Origin: Streptococcus pseudopneumoniae
GTDB lineage: Bacteria > Bacillota > Bacilli > Lactobacillales > Streptococcaceae
Length of the DNA stretch: 34,494 nt
Reading direction: 5' to 3'
Assembly (NCBI RefSeq): GCF_001072375.1
Contig: NZ_JVKV01000093.1
Span: forward strand, 1 to 34,494
The notes beneath the pieces are model-generated. The model searched no databases, was not told the DNA's origin, and worked only from the letters and a program-made list of their open reading frames with translations. Below are positions 10,267 through 18,096 of this stretch, piece by piece. Made by a program: the position numbers and the translations under genes. Within the stretch, counting starts at the first letter, position 1, and every line of letters starts with the position of its first letter.

Positions 10267-12507
10267 ATGACTACTCGAAATGATAATATTGATTTGAAGA
10301 CGAAGGTTCAAATTATTTGTTTGTATTTCTCAAAATTGCCTAGCAATGATAAAAGAAGAAGTAAAATTATTAGTAAATACCGTGAATTAGAAATTTTAAC
10401 TGGAATAAAAGCTAATACTATCCGACAATGGACAGATTCATTTGATCCTTATTTCAAAAACGGTAGAAAAGGATACCACCAAAGAGATTTAGAAAATGAA
10501 AATAAAAGTCTTTGGAAAGTTTATAATGAATATAAAGATTTCTCATTAAGCGAACTTCAAAATAAAGTGTCCGAGATATACAAAAATTTAGACAAGAATT
10601 CATATTTCCTTTGTATAGGAGGCAAAGAAGTATATCTTTATAGTATCAAAACCAAAAAAGAAGAAACTTCAACCTCTCTTTACAATTTAGATGCTACTAC
10701 AGAAATAATTGATTATAATGTTAGAATTGATAATCTGAACCGATATAATCCTAAAACATCAAATAGTCAAAAACTTAAAGTCGGTGACCTTTTATTTCTT
10801 TCTCTAGGTGGAGATAGCGAGAAATGGAAGGAATGGGAAAATGGATTGACAGCTATTGGTCAGGTAGAAAATATTCATGTAGAGAATTCAACTAATAACT
10901 ATGAAATTACTGCAAAAGTCTTAATTAAATTACCTACAGAAATAACTCCTTCAGATTTATATTACTATCCAGATACTTCAAATGAATTTAATATTGGCCC
11001 TAGTCTCAAGGGAACTCCCAATCAAGCTATTAATCGTGTTTCAACAAAAGGTGCTCTTTCTATTTTTAGTGCTATTTGTGATTTATTCTCTGATTATAAA
11101 AATAGTATAAAACTATTGATTGGCGATGAAAATTTTCGAAGTTTGGATAATGTTCCTAAATTACTAACAGATGGCGAATATGAAGAAAATAGTTTAAAAA
11201 ATAATCTAGATCTAGATTTTGAAGGAAATGATGATCTATTAGATAAAATAAATTTATCAAGCGATGAAAATTTTATTGATAAGAGTGAAGCACTAGAAGT
11301 TGCTCTTGAAATAGATAAGGATGATAATGAGTTTAAATCAGAAATGGAAAAACTTATGTCATTGCCAGCTAATGAATTAAAAAGAAAACTATCGGTTACT
11401 CAACGAGAGCTTAGCATTTCAGATATCAAGAAATTCTATGATCGACTTATAGAATATCAAAATGATTACAAAGATAATAGCAATGTGGGAATAGATTATA
11501 CTGATTTAGGTGATGCATTGATTTTGGAACCTAGTTTTCAGCGTGAATATGTTTGGAATCAGCCTAAGAAACAACAATTGATCGACAGTATTTTACTTGG
11601 TATTCCTATTCCTACTTTTTATTTTTCAATAGATAAAAACGGAAATTTGCTGGTAGTAGATGGAAAACAAAGAATTAATTCAATTTTAGAATTTCTAAAA
11701 GGGAAACTTTCTTTGCCATCAAGTTATAGATTTTTATGTTTAAATAAAGATTCAAAAGATGAGGTTTATTTTAAAGAACTTGAATCAAGAGTAAAAAGAA
11801 AATTTGAAGATTACCCTTTGACATGTTACTTAGTTGACTCTTCAGTTATACCGAGATTTCAAAATGAAATTTTTATGAGAGTTAATAGAGGTGGAGAGAG
11901 ATTAACCATTCAAGAAATTAGAAATGCTTCAAATGTTGGTAAAGTAACATATTTATTAAATAAAATTTCTGATAATAAAGAATTACGAATAGTCCCAATA
12001 AAACGAAAGAAAGATCAATACTTAGTATTGAGATTCCTTGCTTATTATCTAATTCATAATAATGATTCATTTATGAGTATTTATAACTTTGATAGCGATT
12101 ATGATGGAATTGATAATCTATTAGATAGGGTAATGAAATTTATTAATATTATTAGTGATTCTGAGGTGAAAAAGTTGTATTCATTATATGAATCATGTAT
12201 TCAAATTTCAAAACGAATGTTTGAGTTGAAATCATACAAAGAATTCAGTCGGAAAGATTCAAACACTGTAAATATGATTATTTTTGAGAGTTGGTTGTTT
12301 TTAATATCCAGCTTTGAAAAATCAGTTATTGAAACTAATTTAGATTTATTCTTTGACTTTTATATTAAATTTATTGGCGATGAGAATTTTGAAAATAATA
12401 TTTTATATAGACGAGACTCTAAAGAAAAACTAACCTGGAGATTTTCTTACATTGAAAAATTTATAAAGGATATTAAGCAATCTTTAAAATTGAAGGATAT
12501 ATTATGA
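10267..12507 (+). CDS. DUF262 (GmrS-like) protein with HTH-like and EVE/PUA-like N-terminal parts
   Basis: Protein of 746 aa, first gene of an AT-rich cassette. Residues about 1-80 look like the HTH segment found at the start of some HNH nucleases (LEILTGIKANTIRQW, then NGRKGYHQRDL). Residues about 100-270 include KVGDLLFLSLGG and GLTAIGQVENI, which recall EVE/PUA-fold modified-base readers; this is inference. Residues about 400-620 are DUF262: PSFQREYVWN (about 421-430), LLGIPIPTFYF and DGKQR (about 464-468), the ParB-like NTPase/nuclease motifs of GmrS and SspE. No DUF1524 HNH part follows, unlike classical GmrSD. No Shine-Dalgarno is visible before the ATG at 10267. It ends in a 4-nt ATGA overlap with the ATPase. 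Its base composition is far more AT-rich than valS, suggesting transfer. Confidence 0.8.
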   Translation: MTTRNDNIDLKTKVQIICLYFSKLPSNDKRRSKIISKYRELEILTGIKANTIRQWTDSFDPYFKNGRKGYHQRDLENENKSLWKVYNEYKDFSLSELQNKVSEIYKNLDKNSYFLCIGGKEVYLYSIKTKKEETSTSLYNLDATTEIIDYNVRIDNLNRYNPKTSNSQKLKVGDLLFLSLGGDSEKWKEWENGLTAIGQVENIHVENSTNNYEITAKVLIKLPTEITPSDLYYYPDTSNEFNIGPSLKGTPNQAINRVSTKGALSIFSAICDLFSDYKNSIKLLIGDENFRSLDNVPKLLTDGEYEENSLKNNLDLDFEGNDDLLDKINLSSDENFIDKSEALEVALEIDKDDNEFKSEMEKLMSLPANELKRKLSVTQRELSISDIKKFYDRLIEYQNDYKDNSNVGIDYTDLGDALILEPSFQREYVWNQPKKQQLIDSILLGIPIPTFYFSIDKNGNLLVVDGKQRINSILEFLKGKLSLPSSYRFLCLNKDSKDEVYFKELESRVKRKFEDYPLTCYLVDSSVIPRFQNEIFMRVNRGGERLTIQEIRNASNVGKVTYLLNKISDNKELRIVPIKRKKDQYLVLRFLAYYLIHNNDSFMSIYNFDSDYDGIDNLLDRVMKFINIISDSEVKKLYSLYESCIQISKRMFELKSYKEFSRKDSNTVNMIIFESWLFLISSFEKSVIETNLDLFFDFYIKFIGDENFENNILYRRDSKEKLTWRFSYIEKFIKDIKQSLKLKDIL

Positions 12508-13688
12508 AATTAAAAAGTGTTGAAATTGAAAATTATAAATCGTACGCATTAAATGAAAAAGTTGAATTTTCTAATTTAAATGTTATTACTGGCGTAAATT
12601 CTGCAGGGAAATCTTCATTAATTGAATCATTGCTTATTTTGGGTCAATCCGACTCACACGATATTTTAAATGGATATTTAAAAAAATTAGGAAGTGTAGA
12701 TAATTTAAAAAATAATCAATTATCAAAAGAGGAATCAAAAACAATTACATTTAAGTATTCCTTTGGCGTTCCCACAACTCTAGACCAAATAATTACAATA
12801 GAGGATGGGAAGCGTCCCCCTACATATCCGAAAATTATAGATATAGCTTATCTATCGGCTGAGAGAATTGGAATTTTGGATAGTTATAAAAAGAGTAGAG
12901 ATTTAGAATTATTTAACCCTAGAGGGGAAGGGTTAATTTCATTACTTTATGAAAAAAGTGATAGTAAAGAATTTGTTATAAAAAATAGAGAGTTATTTTT
13001 TAATAATAATAAAATTCGTGAAATATTTCCTAAACTACCTGTCTATGAATCAAATCCCATGCAACAAACCATTTTGGAACGTAAAGGAATTGATTATATA
13101 GTTGAAACTAGTAGTAAGGCAGAATTGATTAATATAGTTAATTTTTGGCTTGAAGAGTTCACTGGATATACAGTCTCTGTAGATGATATTAGTTCGAAAC
13201 TATTACAATTGAAATATCATAAGGGAGGAAGTGAGTATGAACCACAACATGTTGGCACAGGAGTTACCTTTATACTATTTCAAATATTGGCTTTACTTAT
13301 ACTTCCCGAGGAAACAGTAGTTATTATTGAGAACCCAGAAATCCATTTACATCCTAGTTTACAATCCAATCTAATGTATTTTTACCAATGGGTATCTGAG
13401 TCAAATCGCCAATTATTTATTGAAACTCATAGTGATCACATTTTCAATGTAGCCAAATATTTTAAAATGACGAATTTAGATTGTACAATTTTATTTGCTG
13501 CTCTTGAAAAAGTTAGTGATGAGAACCTAGGAGAAGTATTAACAACTAAAATTAGAACAGTGGAGTTAGATGAAAATGGTACTGTAATAGAATATCACCA
13601 AGGGCTTTTTGATCAGTACTTAAAGGATAATAATAAATTCTATAAAGTTGTATATGAGAAGAGAAGAGAAGATGGCAAAAAATACTGA
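12504..13688 (+). CDS. DUF3696-type AAA (ABC/OLD-like) ATPase
   Basis: Protein of 394 aa. The Walker A GVNSAGKS is at residues 30-37 after the SMC/RecF-like start KSVEIENYKSY. The signature region is degenerate (VGTGVTF, about 250-256), the Walker B is VVIIENPE (about 272-279) with HLHP after it, and the switch is THSDH (308-312). The C-terminal TVELDENGTVIEYHQGLFDQY matches the short DUF3696 tail. There is no Toprim domain, so it is not a full OLD nuclease. Such ATPases usually work with a partner effector in defence loci. It starts by ATGA overlap with the DUF262 gene and overlaps the third gene by 17 nt, so the three are translationally coupled. Confidence 0.85.
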   Translation: MKLKSVEIENYKSYALNEKVEFSNLNVITGVNSAGKSSLIESLLILGQSDSHDILNGYLKKLGSVDNLKNNQLSKEESKTITFKYSFGVPTTLDQIITIEDGKRPPTYPKIIDIAYLSAERIGILDSYKKSRDLELFNPRGEGLISLLYEKSDSKEFVIKNRELFFNNNKIREIFPKLPVYESNPMQQTILERKGIDYIVETSSKAELINIVNFWLEEFTGYTVSVDDISSKLLQLKYHKGGSEYEPQHVGTGVTFILFQILALLILPEETVVIIENPEIHLHPSLQSNLMYFYQWVSESNRQLFIETHSDHIFNVAKYFKMTNLDCTILFAALEKVSDENLGEVLTTKIRTVELDENGTVIEYHQGLFDQYLKDNNKFYKVVYEKRREDGKKY

Positions 13689-14517
13689 AAAGAAAACAAC
13701 ATCTTGTACAGAATTTTATGACTTACATCCCAAAATTCCACTATGGATTGTTTTACTTTTTAAAGAATGCGAAAATTTAGATTTAACAAAAACTGAAATA
13801 GAATTGTTGAATGATTTACTGACAAGTAAAGGAGAAAAAGATAAATTAATTCTTATATTTAGCTCTTCATTATTATCCGCTCTATATACAAAAAGATATG
13901 AATATTATGAGGTTCAAGATCGTTATATTGTGGCAATATTAGACTCTATTATAGGTAATTTAACAGCAGCATATAGTGAAAAATGTTGTGAAACTTGGAC
14001 TCTAAGCTACCAAGAAATACCTAAAAATGGTAAGAAAGTTATTAATCTATCAAAAGACAAGCTAAGTAATTATTTACAGTTTAAATCACCAGAATTCAAC
14101 ACTTTTCCATTAGAAATTATAGACACTGATAATTTAGGAAATCAATTATCTCATAAATATTCTTTAATTGGAGAAAAAAGAAATAACTATCTAATAGATG
14201 GATATGGTAAACGATGTGATGAAATGCTTAGTCAAAAAGAAAGGCTATTTGAAACTTCTATACGTAATAATAGTGATTTTCACGTTGATGGTCCAGATGT
14301 CCAAATTCAATCTGGAGGAAGGGAGAAATTGAATTTTTCTCATATACATCCTAAAAAAGATTTTGCGTTCTACTTAATAGATAACTTTTTTGATATAAAA
14401 AAGAGCCAAAAAAATCTATGGAAGCATGATGGATATGGTAAAAAATATCGTGTTTCTAGCGAGATAAAAAAAGTATTAAAAGAGCATAATTTTTTTATTC
14501 CGAGTGATATCGAATAA
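13672..14517 (+). CDS. Unrecognised third protein of the DUF262-ATPase cassette
   Basis: Protein of 281 aa that I do not recognise. The start at 13672 (MAKNTEKKTTSC) follows a purine-rich GAGAAGAGAAG stretch; an ATG at 13654 is possible but has no ribosome site. The first third has a hydrophobic helix-rich part (IPLWIVLLF, LIFSSSLLSALY) not long enough to call a membrane segment. A short motif DGYGK(R/K) occurs twice, at about 176-181 and 253-258. HVDGPD (about 204-209) and SHIHPKKD (about 223-230) hold His and Asp residues that might be catalytic, but no known nuclease motif is met. It overlaps the ATPase gene by 17 nt and shares its AT-rich composition. It could be the effector or sensor of the module. 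Confidence 0.75.
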   Translation: MAKNTEKKTTSCTEFYDLHPKIPLWIVLLFKECENLDLTKTEIELLNDLLTSKGEKDKLILIFSSSLLSALYTKRYEYYEVQDRYIVAILDSIIGNLTAAYSEKCCETWTLSYQEIPKNGKKVINLSKDKLSNYLQFKSPEFNTFPLEIIDTDNLGNQLSHKYSLIGEKRNNYLIDGYGKRCDEMLSQKERLFETSIRNNSDFHVDGPDVQIQSGGREKLNFSHIHPKKDFAFYLIDNFFDIKKSQKNLWKHDGYGKKYRVSSEIKKVLKEHNFFIPSDIE

Positions 14518-14567
14518 TTATTAGAGAGTAAAACAATATTTTAAAAAAATTGAAAGTAGGTAACTAC

Positions 14568-15788
14568 ATGACAAATTCTGTAAGTTCGAACCGGCCTGAG
14601 AAGTACAACATTGCAGCTTTCTTCTCAGGTGTTGGGGGAATTGAGTTGGGATTTGAACAGACCAACGAGTTCAGAGTGGTGTATGCCAATGAGTTTGATA
14701 AGTATGCGCGTCAGACTTATCAGTTAAACCATCCAGATACCTATTTGGATGGTCGTGATATTCACGATGTTCAGCCAGAGGACATTCCAGCTGAACGCGT
14801 GGATGTGATTATGGGAGGTTTCCCTTGCCAAGCCTTTAGTATTGCGGGTTATCGCAAGGGCTTTGATGATGATCGTGGCGATCTTTTCTTTGAATTGCTT
14901 CGCATGATTGAGGGGTGTAAACCTCGTGCTATTTTCATCGAAAATGTCAAGAACATGGTCGGTCATGACCACGGCAATACCTTCAAGGTTATTCGTGAAG
15001 CTTTGACGGAGAACAACTACTTTATCAAGTGGAAGGTCCTCAACGGGAAAGATTATGGAAATATCCCACAAAACCGTGAGCGTATCTACATTGTTGGTTT
15101 TGATACCAAGGAAGCTTATGATTTGTTTGAATTTCCAGAGGAAATCAAGCTGACTACGACTCTTCAGGATGTGATTAACTTTGGTGACCAGTTAGACGAG
15201 GTCTACTACTACCGTGAAGGCAAGCAAAATTTCTACGATCAGTTGAAATTTGAAGTCACCAGCCAAGATACGGTCTACCAGTGGCGTCGTCAGTATGTCC
15301 GTGAAAACAAAAACGGCGTTGTCCCTACCTTGACAGCCAATATGGGAACAGGCGGACACAACGTTCCGTTGATTTTGACGGACAGTGGTGAGATTCGCAA
15401 GCTGACACCGAAAGAAACCTTTAATGTTCAAGGATATCCTAAATCCTTTAAAATCCCAGAAGGGGTTTCCAATGGTCAGCTCTACAAGCAAGCAGGAAAT
15501 AGCGTGGTTGTTCCTGTTATTAAACGCATCGCGGAAAATGTTGCCAAGGCCTTAAATGAAAGCCAAGGTCAATCTCAACTTGACCGCTCAGGAAAATTTG
15601 CCATCATCTATACCAAGATGAACGGTCAATTTGAAGGGCAATCCTATGTCAAGGACTTTGTAGATAGCTATGAGCAAGCTCTTGAAAAAATCAAGGCTTA
15701 TGACGATGGTTTAGCGGTTCTGTCAGATGAAGAGTATTTGAGACTTGTAAAAAAACAAGGCAAACTCGAATTTTACAGTATTAATTAA
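14568..15788 (+). CDS. C5-cytosine DNA methyltransferase of a type II R-M system
   Basis: Methyltransferase of 406 aa with all main m5C motifs: motif I FSGVGGIELGF (about 19-29), motif IV GGFPCQAFS with catalytic Cys87, motif VI ENVKN (about 125-129), motif VIII QNRERIYIVGF, and motif X YKQAGNSVVVPVI. The target-recognition stretch includes YQWRRQYVRENK and TLTANMGTGGHNVPLI; the target sequence cannot be read from it. About 70 residues follow motif X, longer than a minimal enzyme. The start at 14568 has AAAGTAGG upstream; a TTG 18 nt earlier is less likely. Base composition is like the chromosome, not like the AT-rich cassette before it. It protects host DNA from the enzyme encoded next. Confidence 0.95.
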   Translation: MTNSVSSNRPEKYNIAAFFSGVGGIELGFEQTNEFRVVYANEFDKYARQTYQLNHPDTYLDGRDIHDVQPEDIPAERVDVIMGGFPCQAFSIAGYRKGFDDDRGDLFFELLRMIEGCKPRAIFIENVKNMVGHDHGNTFKVIREALTENNYFIKWKVLNGKDYGNIPQNRERIYIVGFDTKEAYDLFEFPEEIKLTTTLQDVINFGDQLDEVYYYREGKQNFYDQLKFEVTSQDTVYQWRRQYVRENKNGVVPTLTANMGTGGHNVPLILTDSGEIRKLTPKETFNVQGYPKSFKIPEGVSNGQLYKQAGNSVVVPVIKRIAENVAKALNESQGQSQLDRSGKFAIIYTKMNGQFEGQSYVKDFVDSYEQALEKIKAYDDGLAVLSDEEYLRLVKKQGKLEFYSIN

Positions 15789-15797
15789 CGAATATAT

Positions 15798-15828
15798 AAG
15801 AGGATTAGTGAAAAACTAATCTTCTTTT
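15798..15828 (+). terminator. Terminator between methyltransferase and endonuclease genes
   Basis: AAGAGGATTAGT (15798-15809) pairs with ACTAATCTTCTT (15815-15826) with one G-U pair, loop GAAAA, followed by a short T-run. It should end most methyltransferase transcripts before the next gene. Confidence 0.75.
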
Positions 15829-15836
15829 GATATACT
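15828..15836 (+). promoter_or_regulatory. Extended -10 promoter of the restriction enzyme gene
   Basis: TGATATACT at 15828-15836 (TGn plus TATACT) begins right at the T-run of the preceding terminator. No good -35 is seen; the hairpin DNA lies where it would be. Start near 15843; ribosome site AGAGGG at 15848-15853. Confidence 0.55.
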
Positions 15837-15858
15837 GAAAATAGAAAAGAGGGCGCTT

Positions 15859-17433
15859 ATGTGGGAACATCTAAAGTCTGAACAAAAAGACAAATACAAA
15901 ACCTTAATTACCAACTTCGCTAGCTTGAGCCAAGCTTTCTCTCAAAAGGCAGAATCCGAAGACGAGGGACAAACAGAACAGTTTGTCGCTCCGATTGTCA
16001 ACTCTAAATTTCAGGAGACTGTTTTTCAAAAAGCCTTTAATGCCGTAGGGGAAGATATTGCCAATACTTCCTATGATGCCTCTGTCGTTGTAGATGAAAA
16101 TCATAAATACCTAGTGGGTATCAAATCTTTTGGGATTAATTCTGGAGACCAAAAAATTGCCCAGTTCAAGAAGGATTCTCAATCTTGGACGGACTTATTG
16201 GGTGATATCAAGTTTCATGCGGAAATTTCAGTAGATAAAGAAGCAGCAGACAAGGCAAACTATCAACGCTATGAAGAGTTAGCTAGAAAGATTGCGACTT
16301 TGAGGAATCAGAGAATCGAATCTTCTAAGGCGCAAATCAAGGGATTCAACTCGGACTCGGTCAATGTTGAAGCTGTTTATCACGTCCTGATGCCAACACC
16401 AAAGGGAGAAAATCCAAGGATTTTTGTCGGTGAAACATCTTATTTACCAGTTGATATCGATAATCTGGTCATTGAAGGATCAACTACCAAAAACAATCCA
16501 ACTAATTTCCGATTTACAGATGGGCAACACCACTACAAGTATACAGCAGCTGACAGCCAGCTTCACATGACTTTTAATAATAAAGATATTGTGGTAGATA
16601 CTTGGGACGTTCATTACATCGAAGATCCTTTTTCTCTCTTTGAAAATCTTCATTTGCTAACAGCTGAAAAGGAACAATCCGATATCTTAGAAACGGTGTC
16701 TTGGGTAATCACAGACAAACATGGAAATGTAGAAGAAAACTCTGGTTTTAATGCCTTTAACGGTGGTTCAAAACTAGCCAAAAAAGATCGCCTGCCACGG
16801 ATTTTAAAGATTCAGGATAAATTCAAGGATATTTTAGCTCCAGAAGAACTAGCTTTTGTGACTTTCTCCCTAGAAGAAATTCTCTTGAAAAAATGGACTA
16901 GCAAGGAAGAAAAAGCTAAGATGAAGGCGATTCGTGAGGATTTTATTCACTTTGTCCACGAGACTGGCAATGAAAAGCTCATTAAAGAGATTGAACAACT
17001 CGTCTATCGTCCAGTTAGCGAAGTTTACATTCCTCTGCCTGATTCCAAGAAATTCCATGATGAAAGACCAGACTTCTTTGGTCCAGGATTTGGAAGCTTT
17101 GAATCTGGGACTAAAAAACTAGCTCTATCTAAAGAAGAAAGAACCTTTAAACTACGCTTCTTACCTTCTGGTGATGTCATCAATGCCTATATCAACCAAG
17201 AAGCTGGTAAGGCGATTCAGTCAACTGATAAGCAAGAAATTCTTGGAAATTGGATCTTGCGTGGCGTTTTCCAGTTGAAGGAACGAGAAGTTTTGACAGG
17301 TCAAAGACTCAATGAACTAGAAATCAATGGTATTCGATTGACCAAGTTTAAAAACGGGGAAATTGGAATTGAGTTCATTTGGATTGATACCGAAAACCCA
17401 CCTAGTGATGCCATCGGCTGGGTAGCAAAATAG
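15859..17433 (+). CDS. Putative type II restriction endonuclease
   Basis: Protein of 524 aa called a restriction enzyme mainly from its position after a lone C5-methyltransferase. In the N-terminal third, SYDASVVV (Asp73) followed by YLVGIKSFG (Lys89) has the spacing of a PD-(D/E)xK site, but Gly87 stands where an acidic residue is usual. Glu55 or a later Glu could substitute, as in enzymes with a migrated carboxylate. No HNH, GIY-YIG or phospholipase-D motif is seen. The C-terminal half contains DERPDFFGPGFGSFESG and a likely DNA-recognition part. It has its own promoter behind a terminator, so methyltransferase and nuclease can be set separately; no controller (C) protein is present. It shares a terminator with the opposing response-regulator gene. 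Confidence 0.75.
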   Translation: MWEHLKSEQKDKYKTLITNFASLSQAFSQKAESEDEGQTEQFVAPIVNSKFQETVFQKAFNAVGEDIANTSYDASVVVDENHKYLVGIKSFGINSGDQKIAQFKKDSQSWTDLLGDIKFHAEISVDKEAADKANYQRYEELARKIATLRNQRIESSKAQIKGFNSDSVNVEAVYHVLMPTPKGENPRIFVGETSYLPVDIDNLVIEGSTTKNNPTNFRFTDGQHHYKYTAADSQLHMTFNNKDIVVDTWDVHYIEDPFSLFENLHLLTAEKEQSDILETVSWVITDKHGNVEENSGFNAFNGGSKLAKKDRLPRILKIQDKFKDILAPEELAFVTFSLEEILLKKWTSKEEKAKMKAIREDFIHFVHETGNEKLIKEIEQLVYRPVSEVYIPLPDSKKFHDERPDFFGPGFGSFESGTKKLALSKEERTFKLRFLPSGDVINAYINQEAGKAIQSTDKQEILGNWILRGVFQLKEREVLTGQRLNELEINGIRLTKFKNGEIGIEFIWIDTENPPSDAIGWVAK

Positions 17434-17446
17434 ACCTGAACAACAC

Positions 17447-17484
17447 AAAAAAATCTCTTAGATCCATTTCTAAGAGATTTTTTC
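17447..17484. terminator. Bidirectional terminator between endonuclease and response-regulator genes
   Basis: AAAAAATCTCTTAG (17448-17461) pairs with CTAAGAGATTTTTT (17470-17483), a perfect 14-bp stem with an 8-nt loop. A-run on one side and T-run on the other serve the convergent genes ending at 17433 and 17497. Confidence 0.9.
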
Positions 17485-17496
17485 TTTCTTCTCCCC

Positions 17497-18096
17497 TCAC
17501 AACCAGCCTTCTTCTTCGGCAGTTTTGGCCGCTTCGGTTCGGTTGCTGGCACCTAGTTTGGAGAGGATGTTGGTCATGTAATTACGGACGGTACCGTTTG
17601 AGAGGTAGAGCTTGTCAGCAATTTCTTGGTTGGACAGCCCCTGTGCTACTCCATGCAAGACAGCAACTTCCTGCTCGGTCAAGGGATTGGGATGGGTCAT
17701 CATGACTTCCATGAGCTCTGGAGAATACTCCTTACGTCCCTCTAACACCGTATGTAGGGTTTGCATGAGTTCGGCAATGCTTCGCTCTTTCAAGACATAG
17801 GCATCGACTCCTGCTTTGACCGCTCGTTCAAAATAACCTGGTCGTTTAAAGGTCGTAACGATAACCACCTTGGTTTCAGGCATTTCTTGTTTGATCCACT
17901 CAAGTGCTTCGAGTCCTGTCTTGACTGGCATTTCGACGTCAAGGATGGCAATATCTACTGCTTCTTTCCCCAAAACCTCAATAGCCTCGGCTCCATTTTT
18001 TGCCTGCAAGACAGTCTCCACATCTGGTTGGAAACTTAAGAGCTGGCACATGGCGTCTCTAAGCATACTTTGATCTTCTGCGACTAATACTTTCAT
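17497..18096 (-). CDS. NarL/LuxR-family response regulator (TCS11-like)
   Basis: Two-component DNA-binding regulator of 199 aa. The receiver domain has Asp7/Asp8, the phospho-acceptor Asp53 (ILDVEMP), Thr81/Thr82 and Lys103. The LuxR-type HTH is at about 138-195 ([30 protein letters not shown]). The start abuts the stop of the kinase gene with no gap; the ribosome site AAGGAGAG lies inside the kinase gene. From memory the kinase-regulator-transporter set matches S. pneumoniae TCS11 and is distantly like DesKR or VraSR. It probably controls its own operon through palindromes upstream of 21186. It is the last gene, ending at a strong terminator. Confidence 0.93.
   Translation of the reverse strand: MKVLVAEDQSMLRDAMCQLLSFQPDVETVLQAKNGAEAIEVLGKEAVDIAILDVEMPVKTGLEALEWIKQEMPETKVVIVTTFKRPGYFERAVKAGVDAYVLKERSIAELMQTLHTVLEGRKEYSPELMEVMMTHPNPLTEQEVAVLHGVAQGLSNQEIADKLYLSNGTVRNYMTNILSKLGASNRTEAAKTAEEEGWL

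Noticed and set aside
10267..12507. Classical GmrSD type IV restriction enzyme
   Set aside because: The DUF262 motifs are present but no DUF1524 HNH nuclease motif follows in this gene or in the next two.
12504..13688. OLD-family nuclease call for the ATPase
   Set aside because: The protein ends after the DUF3696 tail and has no Toprim domain.
13672..14517. HNH nuclease in the third cassette gene
   Set aside because: His and Asn residues occur, but their spacing does not meet the HNH pattern and no zinc-binding Cys pairs are seen.
17301..17552. A minus-strand frame over the end of the nuclease gene
   Set aside because: It crosses the bidirectional terminator and has no ribosome site.
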